Source of the DNA: Glossina fuscipes
Lineage: Eukaryota; Arthropoda; Insecta; Diptera; Glossinidae
Assembly: GCF_014805625.2 (NCBI RefSeq)
Contig: NW_023998517.1
Coordinates: 2,339,057 to 2,403,056, forward strand
DNA: 64,000 bases
Direction of reading: 5' to 3'
Part shown: positions 49,601 through 61,520 of the stretch, piece by piece
How the letters are laid out: every line of letters starts with the position of its first letter
Position numbering within the stretch: the first letter of the stretch is position 1
The notes under the pieces: generated by a model
Told to the model about the DNA's origin: nothing
Databases searched by the model: none
The model's input: only the letters and a program-made list of their open reading frames with translations
Translations under genes and position numbers: made by a program

Positions 49601-52600
49601 CCGTACAAGTGCATTATTTATCTTTGCTAGAAATTATCCATGTCTTGTGGCACTCTGTTGTTGTTTGATAGACACAAGTTAAACAAGTATAATATCTATC
49701 ATCAATTTGAAGCGAATCTTGGATACCTACAACCTTACAGATAAACGAAGATTAAAAACTTTTAAAAAATATTAAATAAAAGGACTCTTTTTATGAGGAC
49801 CCTTGGCATGTTCTAACCGATCGATTTTTTGTTATATCTCACAATTATTACGAAATCTTCGCTTGTTTTCGGAGCTACTGCACTATTTTACTTGTTACAG
49901 CCTGGCCCAGCATCAGGCAGACTTTCGAGTTCGAGATCTGTCAAATCGATTTAAGGTAAGCTTTGTTTTGCCAAATATTGTGTTGGAATATGAAAAAGAA
50001 ACAATTACAGAAACAATTGAGTTTGATCAAATTGACGGACTTTTCTTCAAGATTTCTTCGTATATCGATTTTTAGAAATGCAATTAAGCAATTCTAGTAA
50101 TACAGCTAAGATATGGACAGACAAGCGGATGCGATTAAATTCCGCATAAGATCTCTCTATGGGATTCCAATCAAATGAGTAACTAATTATATCTTCATCG
50201 TTTAGCATACTGTGTAAATACATTGCATCCAACACATAGGTATAGAACATACACACATGAACTTAAGCATTATTCCTGGTGTTTCATATAAGCTCATCCG
50301 ACGTTATACCAAAACATAAGCAGAAATACGATGATGATACAGGTGATTATCTGCTTGCCATACTAAATGAGAACATGACAATTCTAGTATTTCGCAAATG
50401 AACAACAAGTACTCGACTTGTAGTTTTTATTTGCGACTGATTTATGCGGAATGTACGAATACATAATATTTTCATATCCATTATGCTTACAGGACGGATG
50501 GATGCATATGCATGTACAGTTAGCTGTACATTTGTAGATAGAATTCCTAACGCCACTGACTGTGTGCATTACTGACGTACTGACGTAGAAATACCACTTA
50601 AGAGTGTATTTTTTTGCTTTCTACGTTTAGCTTGTTTGCTTGTTTCTACGAATACATACATAAGTTTTTTTCTTTGACAATTTTTCATTTATCCATCGGC
50701 GTAGGCGTTATATTAATTTCATCATTTCGTTAGTAACCTTTAGGAATCCACCTTAAAACTCGCTTGAGATTCTCTACTTGAACTGTTCGTTCATCCGTCA
50801 GTGTAGATCTTTTTTTATCAGGTACGTATTGCCATGGAAAAGCGTAAATGTTCATTAGTATTAGTAAGTATAATTTCAGATTGATTTGTGCTGGATGTGA
50901 AGCATGTGCAACATCTAGCATCCTTTTAGGGTATACGAATTTCGTTTCGAGGCGAATAAAGCTTCGTTTTTTTCTTTCTAAAATTTTTTTTTTTATTTTG
51001 GATAGAATTTGACTTAAAATAAAATAGAATTCGAAAATAAATTTTTGGGCTTTCGTTTGCAGGAGAAGATTAGCATAAGGCAATTGTTTTTGAAGACATT
51101 ATAAGCAGTGGAATTAAAGAGAATTTAACTATTTCTGTTTTACTCAAAATTTAGCAGGAAGGATTACTGCGGCTTACATAGCATAATAATGAAATTAAAA
51201 CTACCGAAATTTTCGTTAAGCGGTATACATGTATGCAAACACACTTGATGCTATAAAAAGTGATATGTATTACTTACTGTATATGAGCATGCCTAAGCAT
51301 TCTAAAGCAAGATGACTTCAAAAGCCATTTTCAGCTTAGATATATTTTGTAATATTTATCTGGTAATTGAAAAGAAAAGTAAATAAGTAACGAAGAATGT
51401 CTTGCAATCTTTAGAAGGTAAATAAGAACGGAATTGGGGCATCACTTCACTGCAATCAAGGATGCGTAATAAATTAGGTAAACTAAATTTGAAATTCTTC
51501 ATGGGATATAAGAAAATCCTAAGTGGCAGAGTTAGTAAAAAAGGAAGATTTGCGTTATGTTGAAGGCAGAAGTACTATCATCTTGCGGGCAATGGAGATC
51601 CGCCGTGGAAAGATTAAAAAACTTAAAGGCATTCACGGAAACCTGGAAAGTATTACAAACTTTTCAATGGGGTGAGTTTTGATAGTTAATATATTTGATA
51701 ATTATATGGTTTGGAGATGTGGAGACGTGAACGTTTTTATTTATACGAAGATGAAAAAATCTAACAGCTATGGCAAATATGGATAATATTCAATTGAAAC
51801 CGGGTTTGTGAAATGGGTATAAAATAAATATATTAATCTAACAATTGAAAGTCTTGTCGCTATTCCAAGAACTTGGGTTTTACGCATAAAGGTTTGGATT
51901 TGCGTCCTCTTTAAGTTCAATAAGATGCTAAACACTATTAATCGAAAGAAGTGAATCACTACTACAAAGACCGACTACAATTTGCTTAAGGTATTTTTCC
52001 GTTCAAACAGAATCTTGTCAATCTTCTCATCAGTATGGGCCTTGGTACAACATTTCCGCAGAGTATGTTGTACTTTTATGTTCAAGAGATTTCAGTCAGA
52101 GAAATGCACAACATGAGCTACCTTGCCCATAAAAATCCACTATGTTTAGTACGATAAACATATTTAGATTTCTTCTGATTGTTTTTCAAAAGCCGAAAAT
52201 TTCATACCCACTACTAACCTTTTAGGGTGAAATTATTATGCATTGGATTATTTTTAAAAAAAATTTAATTCATTCGGTTTTCTGATAATCGAAATATGTC
52301 TTTTGCCGATTTGAAAGCGAATAGTCATCGCACATGTTCCACTGCTGTGAACTGTTGCTCTAGTGCCTCTTTAACTGTATCGATCTGAATAAGAGGTAAT
52401 CGGAATGAGCTAAGCTCGGCGCGGGAAAACCTGCCAACATACTAAAATTAGAATACCAAGTAACGGCGCAAATGCTGCTTTGGATCTCGCCCCACGGCGT
52501 CTTCCTATAGAAGCCAATAATGGCACGACAGAGTTATCTCTATCTAAAAGTTTATGAAAATGAGTCGCGTCGGTTACGTTTTACGAAGCAACCAATTTCA

Positions 52601-55406
52601 GCGGAACGAATTTACTTAGGGGCAAACTAAACAAATTCGTTTTAAGGAAAAACATTCAGTGTGATTTTCATAAAGAACAAAAGTGATTTATGTTAGCCCC
52701 TCATAACAATCCTTCATGGACACATATGGATATGAAACAGAGTTTTAAGGAAGTTCCTATCACTTCACTACATAGACGCAATATTGTTTATCTCGAATAT
52801 TTAAAAGACCTAAGCTTTGTATATATCACAAAAGTCGCGCCTTGCTTAATGTTAATCAAATATTATTTGTTTGTCGCACTGGAAAAGGATGAGATGTCAT
52901 ACGTTATAAACATTACTTTTCGGAATAATTTTCCGGATTTAATACCCTTTGTTTTATAACAATAGCAAATGATATTGCAGAGCTTTACGTGAATACATTG
53001 CTCTGGACTGCCAAGTTTGATATAAAGCCACAAAAAACAAGAAAACACACAAACAGTGTTGTTGGTGCGTAAATAAAAGCATAATGGGGGGCGTTTGTGA
53101 AATACTTATATGAAATTATTACGTTAATCATTCGACGCGATGGTCAGTCTATCGTTTCTTTAGAGAGGAAAAACGGCGTTAAATACATAACAATGGAGTG
53201 GGAAACGAGTAAGTAATCACACGCCTAGACACTTGTGACTATTTAATACGGTTGCTTAATAGAGAAGGAGAAGAGGAGGTTTTATTTAAAATATAATCTA
53301 AGATCACTTGCGCGTTAAAACCCACATTGACCGTTTAATGTATTCCTCCGGTATCAGAAAACTCTGAATGCACACTTAACAAAAGTTACGTTGTGTACAT
53401 TTACGTCATATATTTTATATGTGTGTAAAAGCAAATAATGTCTAATAAGTGGGACGGGATATTTATTAGTGTCGTAATGTGTAATCCAAGCACTCTATGA
53501 ATCGAAGTGAAAAGAATTTACATTGACCCGTATGATGGCCGAACATCCTTTAATTACATATATAATTATAAATTAAAATACCCTCCAGGTCGATAAGTGC
53601 ATTAAACACAATTTGCAATGACCGCAAAGGCAGTAGAATATCGTGCGGGACATTGATCCCGATAATAAGTTCTGATGAAATTTTTGGCGATAAAAACGAA
53701 AACAAACGGTATCCTAAAAAGGCCTAAAAAAAAGCTAAGGAACTCAGTTTTCATATATGTAGTGAGCAAAGAAGACTCAGTCAGCAAAGGTGGTCTCACT
53801 TGTTATTGTGCGTGCGTTGTAGGCGTGCCCTTTTAAAAGTTTGGCTCATTTTCAAATTGTTTCGGCAATTTGTAGACGATATGTCCGTTTTTGCGCACAA
53901 GGACAGATGGACGGACGAACAGATGGAGATGCTTACGTGCTTTTCAAATTTGAAGCTACAGGTACTACAGATCTATTTGCTGCAGTTTGTGTGTAGTGAG
54001 CAAAAAACCAATAGTTGGATTCCTTTTGAATCTTTCCTTCGACCGGCTTGGCCCATACGCAATACCAAACCGCGTTCAAGAATTTCCAAAGTCTCTGCTA
54101 AATTTGAAGTCGATAGCTTTACTTTTCCACCCAAGAGAATGTTCGCAACAAACAGACGGAAAGGTGGACATGTTTAAATCGAATTAGAATTTGGTGCTAA
54201 TCAAGAACTATTTATATTTTGTCATTCCTTATCGACTTCTTGCCTGCATAATTTTCCAACTGCGTACTTTGATAGAAGTTGAAGATCTCTTTGTGTGATT
54301 TGTAGTCATCATTTTCTACCCCATATAAGTAATTAGATGATTCTCGTAAATCTACCATAAACACATCTGTTGTTAGCATCAATACGTGTATTGAAGACAT
54401 GCATACGGATTCAATGGTCGAAAATTTTAGATATCATTTAGTTGACTATTACTACATTTTTATTTGCTTGTACATAAAATACATATAATAATACACCAAT
54501 AGAACATAATTCATATCCTAAAGGAGTTGTTATTATGAATGAAAAAAGAATGCTAAGGGCATTTCATGTACACATAGTCCATGCTAGCTCACAATATATA
54601 ATCAGAGATAGCTATACTTTCACATATTATTGCAAGTAGTGAAATGAATGAATTATCCTTCTATGTGGGCATGCAATTGAAATGTTTTTGTGTTTATGAC
54701 GGATGACATACCTCTTTTGCCGGCGTGAAAGCTGTCAAACGGTGAAATTCGTTCAATCTGCGCTACCAATTTTGAACGCGGCAAAATCATTCGGTCCTCG
54801 TTGATACGTTCAACAGCTTGGCGAAATGCCAACTCCTGATTGTCATCGGCGGGATGAAACAAACCACCTTTTTTTTTTTTTGTTTATTTATTTATTTTTT
54901 TGCATTAAACACGAAAAATAATGAAAAGGAAAATATCAACTATTTGAAAAGTTACTCAAGACATATCTTAAATAAATAAACAAACGAACAAACAAATGAT
55001 ACGCAATGACAGAGAAGATACCTTCTCGCCGTTTAACCCGCAGATGATAACAATTGTAAACATCAACTTTTTTCCCACTTATTTTCACGTAAAGTTTTAG
55101 TACAAAAATGTAAACAATTCATACAAACATAAATATATGAATAAGTTTACGCACACATACGAATGCAATCATTTGCCCATTAAAATGCAAAGTTAACCAA
55201 ATAAAAAAAAAAAAAAAATCAATACATTTCACTACGGTATGTTTTAAAATATCTCCTGAACAGCATTCGTTGGAAAAGCAGGAAAAGTTAAAAAACGGGC
55301 AGAAAAGAAGAAACTCTTTCTTACCGATTTTTATTATATCCGGCAGGGCTTGTATTTGTGATAAACAATAACTTACTAATAAGTAAGTTAATAAACAAGT
55401 GCACAT
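46601..55406 (-). CDS. KaiR1D: Kainate-type ionotropic glutamate receptor KaiR1D (partial: internal assembly gap)
   Basis: Glutamate-gated cation channel subunit; the fly orthologue acts presynaptically in homeostatic plasticity. Exons 5' to 3': 55406-55325, 54867-54712, 49385-49291, 49223-49134, 49067-48910, gap, 48824-48566, 48502-48333, 48263-48003, 47940-47809, 47724-47526, 47463-47352, 47206-47087, 46896-46601. Phases agree on both sides of the gap; 708 residues are visible. A signal peptide ([20 protein letters not shown]) precedes the amino-terminal domain ([26 protein letters not shown]). Binding half 1 includes [14 protein letters not shown], whose Arg contacts the agonist. M1 is [20 protein letters not shown]. 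The pore loop [12 protein letters not shown] has Gln at the Q/R site. M3 has [15 protein letters not shown], and M4 is [19 protein letters not shown]. By family comparison roughly 140-150 residues lie in the gap. Intron 2 is 5.3 kb; exon 2 has an odd A-rich acceptor. Confidence 0.92.
48825..48834. other. Assembly gap (10 N)
   Basis: Ten N replace an unknown length of DNA inside KaiR1D. The exon on one side starts mid-domain at HGFSLINYM, while the exon on the other side ends ...QLTDTGDYR in phase 2. At least one complete exon and part of another must be missing. Confidence 0.98.
49386..54711 (-). other. KaiR1D intron 2 (5.3 kb)
   Basis: No nested gene recognised. Short open frames exist (50730-51083 minus, 52690-52959 plus) but show no recognisable domain. 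The far end (53770-54190) is repeat-derived. Confidence 0.6.
53770..54190 (+). mobile_element. Relic of dispersed GTCCGTCTGTC-type repeat
   Basis: Two stacked units share GTAGTGAGCAAA-A, CCTTCGACCGGCTTGG and CAAATTTG-AG-CGAT with 34310-34450, plus a TCTCACTTGTTATT end like the other copies. The 125-codon open frame here is a by-product of the repeat. Confidence 0.5.
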
Positions 55407-58319
55407 TTTTCTTTTTTTTTTCTTTTTTAATTTTTTTAATTAACTTTGATTTTATGAACAAATTGGGACTGATTTTGTGCACATTGAACCAATTGAATAT
55501 TTGTTGATTTTAAACTCCTTTTTCATAAGTTGCTTTACATTTTGTTTTATCAAAAATTTCTTTTTTCTCTTTTTCTTATTTAATTAATGCGGCCTTCCGA
55601 GTTTTGATGCGTTTGGAAGCTGTTGATGTACTAAATCGAGAATACGTCTCGTATTTGGTTATGTATGCAATAAGCAAGCATTGAAGCATCATTTTTTTTT
55701 ATTTGTGTGCCCATCCAGCACAACATATTCACAGATGAGTGTGTCAACAATTGTATTTGAACATAAAAAAATATCCCTGATTGGAATCTGTTTGCAAAGG
55801 AATTTTACGATTGCATTAAAGCTTTTCGTTGCGGTTCAAATCATAACTAATATGCATGTATGGATAGAAAGGATCTAAACCTTGGTTATAACGTTAAGAA
55901 ACACGGAACATATTGCAATCGTCCAAACGCATTGACAGACTCTGTTAGAAAAAAACAGTCAAAACATTCCCTGCCACATGTACCGTTTTCAGTACACAGC
56001 TAAAATGAATGCATTTATACGTCAAAATCAATTTTTAAAATTCAGATATTGAAATGTAAAACTGAATTAACCATGCACCTTCAACGGAACACGCGATCTA
56101 ACGACTGGTTGTTCTTTGCTTTGCAAACTTAAAGGGTGTGTTAGTTGGTTTTTTTTTTATTTTTTGCAAAAAAACAAATAAGAACACTATAGTGGCATAT
56201 AGCTCGCCGTTAAGGACCCTACACTACTTTGCCTAAGGCGCTTATTCATATCACGACGAAAACAAGGCGCTTTCAATAGCGCTTGTCCTCGTCCTAAAAC
56301 ATACCGTTGTACCAGATTCCATTAAAAATATCTCGAAAATTGCGACTTTTAAGTTAAATTTAATAAAACAGGATAGATGGACCGACAGGCAGAAAAATGC
56401 ATCTATGTCAAGCCCTTCTGAATAGTGCACAGACGGCAACACGTCCTTGTTTGGCTAAAAAGAAAGTTTTGTAAAATAATTCCTAATACCTACTGCTTTT
56501 TTCGAATGGACAACGAAGAATTACTGCCGTTATTAATCTTAGAGCAATGTTGACTATATAAAATTATAAGTCATAGTTCATGTGCATTGCGTATAATTGC
56601 ACATACATAGTTTTTTTTCGTAAAGATAAAGTATTTTTTCAAAAGTTTGTAAGCTTGTAGGGAAAACGATACACACGCTATGGAAACAGAGTCTATTCAT
56701 CCGTAGTAGGAAATGTTTGGAATGACAATAAACAAGAGCAGATGTTCCAGTTCGAAGAAGTATTTCAAGTAGAATTCCTATTCAAGACATATTTCTAATC
56801 CTAACAAACAACACTCAAATCTCATTTCGAATTCGATGGCCAATTGCGGTAGAAAGGTCCCCTCAGAAAATAAAATTTTGAGTGGCATCGGCTTTCGAAT
56901 TTTTAAAACACAAATGTCGGTTGGAAAAAAGTTGCGTTTGGATTCGGAAGCTTCATTGCAAATAGAAACACAGGCGCACATCAAAATTGCTCTCGAAGCA
57001 CAAGTCGAAACCATAATTCAAATTTGTCCAATACTAGTATCTTTTGATGATGACCGTCAAATTGGAAGGTACTTCTTCTTTATATGAAAATTCCTCGAAC
57101 TCCTTTTATTGGAAAATTCCTAATGGATTTATTAGAATAGGCTGTGTTTTAATACTAGAACTACCGCGTACGTCATTTTGGTACTTTTTGAATTTCGATC
57201 TCCAAGCAAGTAGTTGTAATGCTGGTAATGTTGCAAAATTATTCGGTGACTTTTACTTAAACGAAAAGAACATCAGACATGTCGTTTGAATTATTTTCTA
57301 CCTCTCCTAGTTTTCGAGATACTGATAACATACGATATCCTACGAAACATATCATATTGATGCCCTATCATCAAATATTGCAGATATGCTTGTGAGCCGT
57401 CTGCATACGCGACCACCATATATGAGAAATTGGAGAAGACTTTGCAAAAGGCGCTAATCCTTTGATATATAGTTTCGATCCTGCAATGATGTTGCGGAAA
57501 GTGTGCTACCTAGTTAGCAAGTGCGTCAAAACCGCTTGCAAAAATGGTTGCAACCGTTGACCGTTTGCTGGCAGGTCCGCAAATAACGCTAAATATTTAA
57601 TTTCTTTTTATTTTGAATTTTTTTTGTAATTGGACGAAGAATATGCTAATGCACGGTACAGAACATTAGAAATAAATTGGAATCAGGATTTTATCGTTAA
57701 TCTTTCGACTGAATGTTACGGTAGTCGTAGAGAATATGTGGAGCACAGGATTTGCGAAACATCTTCAAGAGATCAAAGGTTAGAGAAGAAAATATGAAAA
57801 AAAATGCAGAGGTTTTTTTCGACATTCTTTCAGGTTGTTTCGACAAGATAGATTGCAACAATTTTTGTTCTGACTGTGGACCTTTAACTGGTCAAAAATT
57901 GTTTGCGTCAAATTTCATCTTCTTTTATTCATCTTAGCAATTGTGGGTATTTCGCGAAAAAAGGCTATCGATATGAGATTGGCGTTCGCAAAACGCCGGC
58001 ATTTCTAGTATTAATAAACACACACATGCACATATGTATGTAAATAAGTATATACAGAATATTTAGCTTTTGACAATTGCATTGAAAAAATTCATTTAAA
58101 ATTTTTTTAAAATAGAAAAAATTCTATTCATCCTAAAATTTTCAAAATTCCGTTATTTATTCCTTCGATAAAAAAAAATTGTTTTTTTTGGGAAAATTTG
58201 CAATCGCGCACTTCAAAATTCAAAAAGAAAAAAAAAACGAAAAAAAAATTATCAATTGCTTGAGCAAATAATTAAATTAAAAAAAAGGGAAAAAGAAGAA
58301 GAAAATATTGAAACATAGA
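55407..58319. other. Divergent intergenic region between KaiR1D and the four-pass protein gene
   Basis: 2.9 kb that must hold the upstream regions of both genes. Rich in A/T homopolymers; unrecognised open frames at 56836-57289. No TATA/Inr could be assigned with confidence. Confidence 0.5.
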
Positions 58320-59156
58320 ATGAAAATTTCAAAGAAACTGATCGGGCAAGTATTTTTGCTAGGAATAGTTGCCGGCCTACAGTATTGCGAAATATATTCA
58401 AGTGCGGAAAGCGATGTGCCACCGATGAGACACGATGACTGGAAGGATGTCCGTTTATGGCTCACATTCTTCTTGGGTCTGGCTTCGTATAGTTTTTTCA
58501 AATTAAAATTATATCGCACAGTTGCCAGATACTTGAAAGGGACATTTCAACGAAACGCATTTGTAAAACTGCTGATCATAAGTTCAATGATGCTGACCGT
58601 ATTTTCATCGTTTCTGTTTGTATGGAGCTTGCAAAAGCACGCTATAATCGTACAACCATTAGCTACCATAAGCAAAATTTCAGATGTCCCTGAAGATCTC
58701 TACATAACACAACAAGATGTATTCGGGGATTTTGATAATGAAAAAGAAAACATTCAGTTACCAGTTGAAATCGATACATCACAGCCCGGAAATCCTGACA
58801 ATTTGAATAGAAAAACAACTCAATCGCATTATGATGATTATGCAAAGATAAAAATAAGATTACGAAATGACGTTTCTCCAGCGTTAAGCTTGCCCAATGG
58901 CGAAATGGCGATGGAACGTGAGGTAAATTTTTCGCACTTGAATTTGCCTTGACTGTATTCTGCTTATTTTTTTCTTAAAAAAGATCAATATTTTTTAAAT
59001 CGCCCGTAATCATAGAAATGGGGAACTGCTACCGTGGCTGAAATTTCATTTAAAATTAAGGATTTAATTTTAATCCTTTACGCTGTGCTCACCACTATTT
59101 CAATGACTGCTGTCGTGACATTTTACATCATAAAGTTCATCAATACTTTCAGCTAA
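58320..59156 (+). CDS. Uncharacterised four-pass membrane protein (2 exons)
   Basis: Coding exons 58320-58922 and 59016-59156 join in phase 0 (donor GAG/GTAAAT, acceptor CATAG/AAATGG; 93-bp intron) to give 247 residues. The start is the first ATG of the frame (MKISKKLIGQ). Four hydrophobic segments are visible: about 7-25 (IGQVFLLGIVAGLQ), 47-65 (LWLTFFLGLASYSFF), 82-104 (VKLLIISSMMLTVFSSFLFV) and, encoded by exon 2, 217-241 (LILILYAVLTTISMTAVVTF). A hydrophilic loop of about 110 residues, rich in Asp, Asn and Gln, separates segments 3 and 4. I do not recognise the family and assign no function. The spliced second exon adding a clean membrane helix and a stop argues strongly for a real gene. 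It is divergent from KaiR1D. An AATAAA lies 169 bases after the stop. Confidence 0.75.
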
Positions 59157-59324
59157 CTGTACGCGCTTAAATTACCGTAACGTATGCCATTTAAGCCATT
59201 TACTGTCTTAAATGTTGTTGGCATTGCGCTTCCATACCCTTTTGCAGCGTATATCTAAATGCATAGAAAAACTGTTGAGCTTTGAAAAGAATTAATTAAA
59301 TTATGCAAACTACATAGCAGATTG

Positions 59325-59330
59325 AATAAA
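59325..59330 (+). terminator. Polyadenylation signal of the four-pass protein gene
   Basis: AATAAA in GATTGAATAAAAGG, the first clear hexamer after the stop at 59156. Confidence 0.5.
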
Positions 59331-60254
59331 AGGAAAATTAAATCAGTAAACTAAATGGTATCTCTTATCAGCAATAAGCACAACTGTCACGTAGCTCCTT
59401 TAACGGTTTTAAAAATATCTAATAAAAGACTTATGACATGATATCTTTCGGTGCTTTGTTTATTTGGTATTCGTCTACTTGATATCGGGGATAGATCTCA
59501 ACAGGTCGATATCGACTCCGCTTATCGCTTGACATGCAATGCAGACTTGATTGCACGTCCCCTACGAGAACTATTACTGTCTTGGCGTTCTGTCTCTTGG
59601 TGCATAAAAAGTTTTGAGGATTTTTCAAGTCGCTGGAACCTTGCTTTTCTTTCAAATGTTTAAATCGTTAATTATCGGAATATTTACGGGAGAAATTCGT
59701 AAGCTTTTCTTTACTAAAATATATTTAGACAAGGCCTTCCTTATACTTCTTTTATGCGATGAGGTCGCCTTACATCTAATTGCTAGGGCTTTATCATTCC
59801 TTTTCGAGGAAGCAGATCAGTTCATGTAGTTCGTGGCGATCTTTTTTAACAAACAAAAAGGTCGTGAAGTGGACAGACCTGTGAGATGGACCAATTAGTG
59901 AACTATTAAGAGATTGGTTGACAAAAAGGAAATTTTTGAGGATATTATAAACTATATCTTAAATACCTTGTCCGCATATATGAAATCAACAGACAAAGGA
60001 GAATGAAAAGAGACCATAGAGCTAAGCAATCTCCGATTGCCCTGTCTGTCGGATCGTGAGAAATATTTCTGACAAAATCTGCTTATTGTGGATTTTCACG
60101 AAATCTTACCTTCGTTTTGTCATGTTACGCATTGTTGCTTCTACTTAATAGAAGGTATATAAAATCAGTTATAAACGTCTACTCACTCGGCGCCTCAGCA
60201 GTTATGTCCGCAAAACGAATACAGAATAAGTGCAGGTGGTTGTGCGCTTTAGTA

Positions 60255-60436
60255 TTATTATTATTATTATTATTATTAATTTCGCCAGAGAAATAAATTC
60301 TAAGACTAAACTCTTAAAAGCACTAGCATCTAAGGCTATCGGCTTTTTATTAAAAACTCTACCGCACTTGAGATTCGAACCCACGACCATTGACTTGCTA
60401 GTCGAGATTCCTCCCCTTCGGCTACTCAGGCGGATA
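60255..60436 (-). mobile_element. tRNA-Leu-like SINE, best copy (S3), with target-site duplication
   Basis: On the minus strand the element starts with a tRNA-like head: GCCTGAGTAGCCGAAGGG, with box A TAGCCGAAGGG at 60424-60414 and box B GGTTCGAATCT at 60381-60371. A body of about 100 bp follows (AGCCGATAGCCTTAGATGC..., AGTCTTAGAATTTATTTCTC) and then a (TAA)n tail to 60255. The 10-bp sequence CGCTTTAGTA occurs exactly at 60245-60254 and 60437-60446 as the target-site duplication. The head resembles a class II tRNA (Leu/Ser type). Total about 180 bp, a normal SINE length. Confidence 0.85.
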
Positions 60437-61457
60437 CGCTTTAGTAATAAGCAAATCATCGGTGAGATGACAAGGAATGAATGTGTCAAACGCGGAGAAT
60501 GGCGTTGAAAATTTTACCGGCAACTAATTTAAAACGGCTTGGAATACTATTTCAACTCATCGCTATTCATCATACTATTTCAAATCATCTATCTATTGTT
60601 GCGTCGCCGACTCGTAAAAAAACGAAGAAGAAGACTATTTCCAAAAAGGTTTGGCACGAAAGTTGACGGTGACTATTTGTGGTTGTGAACATTACATGGA
60701 TGGATAAGAGTCATTGAACTTATTTGCCCTCAATGCGTATTGAAAGTGAGCTTGGTCCACGAAATGAATGTTGTTGACACAGAAAACGGACCATGTCTTC
60801 CTCATTTGTTTCGAATTTACTCTCCTCCCTCTCTATGTGAGCGGTTAATATATATATATATATATATATAGTATTAGTATATAGTATTTAATAAGATCAT
60901 TGTATTATAATAGAAAGTGTGTAACCAAAATTGAAGCAATTGTATGAAGAAGAAGGGTTCTATCCTTTGCCAGAACAAAAAAAAAAAAACATTTGCAAAA
61001 CTCACATTAGCTGACAACTCCGGGGCATCGCGATGGGCACTCAAGATTCGTCGTGACAAAGCAAAAGATAGTTTTCTTTCTTGTTTTTATTACTTGAGTG
61101 AATAATATAGAGAAAGAACAAAGCTCACCACTTGTATGCATAAAAGCTGTAACAAGTGTGCCTAGAAGAGTGCTTGAACGCCTAAAAGTAGGTAATTTTC
61201 GTGTAAATTTTTTTGTTTTTACATAACAAAGAAAGCAATTAAAAGGAAGAATACAAATGATTCTTGTTACACTGCACTAAGAATAAACAATTTTTGTAAG
61301 GAAAAAGAGTTGACACTTTAAACGCGTCACACGATTTTTTAAATATATGAAAAATATGCGAAAAAATCAAGAAGATTTTAATTGAAGAGGTTTTGAATAG
61401 CGTTTATACGCGCGCGGTTATTCTAACACAATCCTAATTATGTTAGATATTGATATG

Positions 61458-61520
61458 AAAAGAGAGGGCGAGAGAGGGAGAGAGAGAGATAGAGAGATAG
61501 AGAGAGAGGAGGAGAAAAAA
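61458..61520. repeat. Purine-rich (GA)n tract
   Basis: About 60 bases of almost pure purine with GAGA cores and GATA interruptions. Confidence 0.85.

Noticed and set aside
50730..51083. 117-codon minus-strand open frame in KaiR1D intron 2
   Set aside because: No recognisable domain; Lys-rich part comes from A/T-rich DNA. Kept only as an unexplained frame.
53800..54177. 125-codon plus-strand open frame in KaiR1D intron 2
   Set aside because: It lies wholly within dispersed repeat relics shared with 34310-34600 and encodes no recognisable domain.
58308..58319. Upstream TTG as start of the four-pass protein
   Set aside because: A TTG start is not expected in a fly nuclear gene; the first ATG of the frame is at 58320.
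60361..60433. Functional tRNA-Leu gene
   Set aside because: The head has box A and box B but no proper acceptor stem pairing, and it continues into a SINE body and (TAA)n tail within a target-site duplication.
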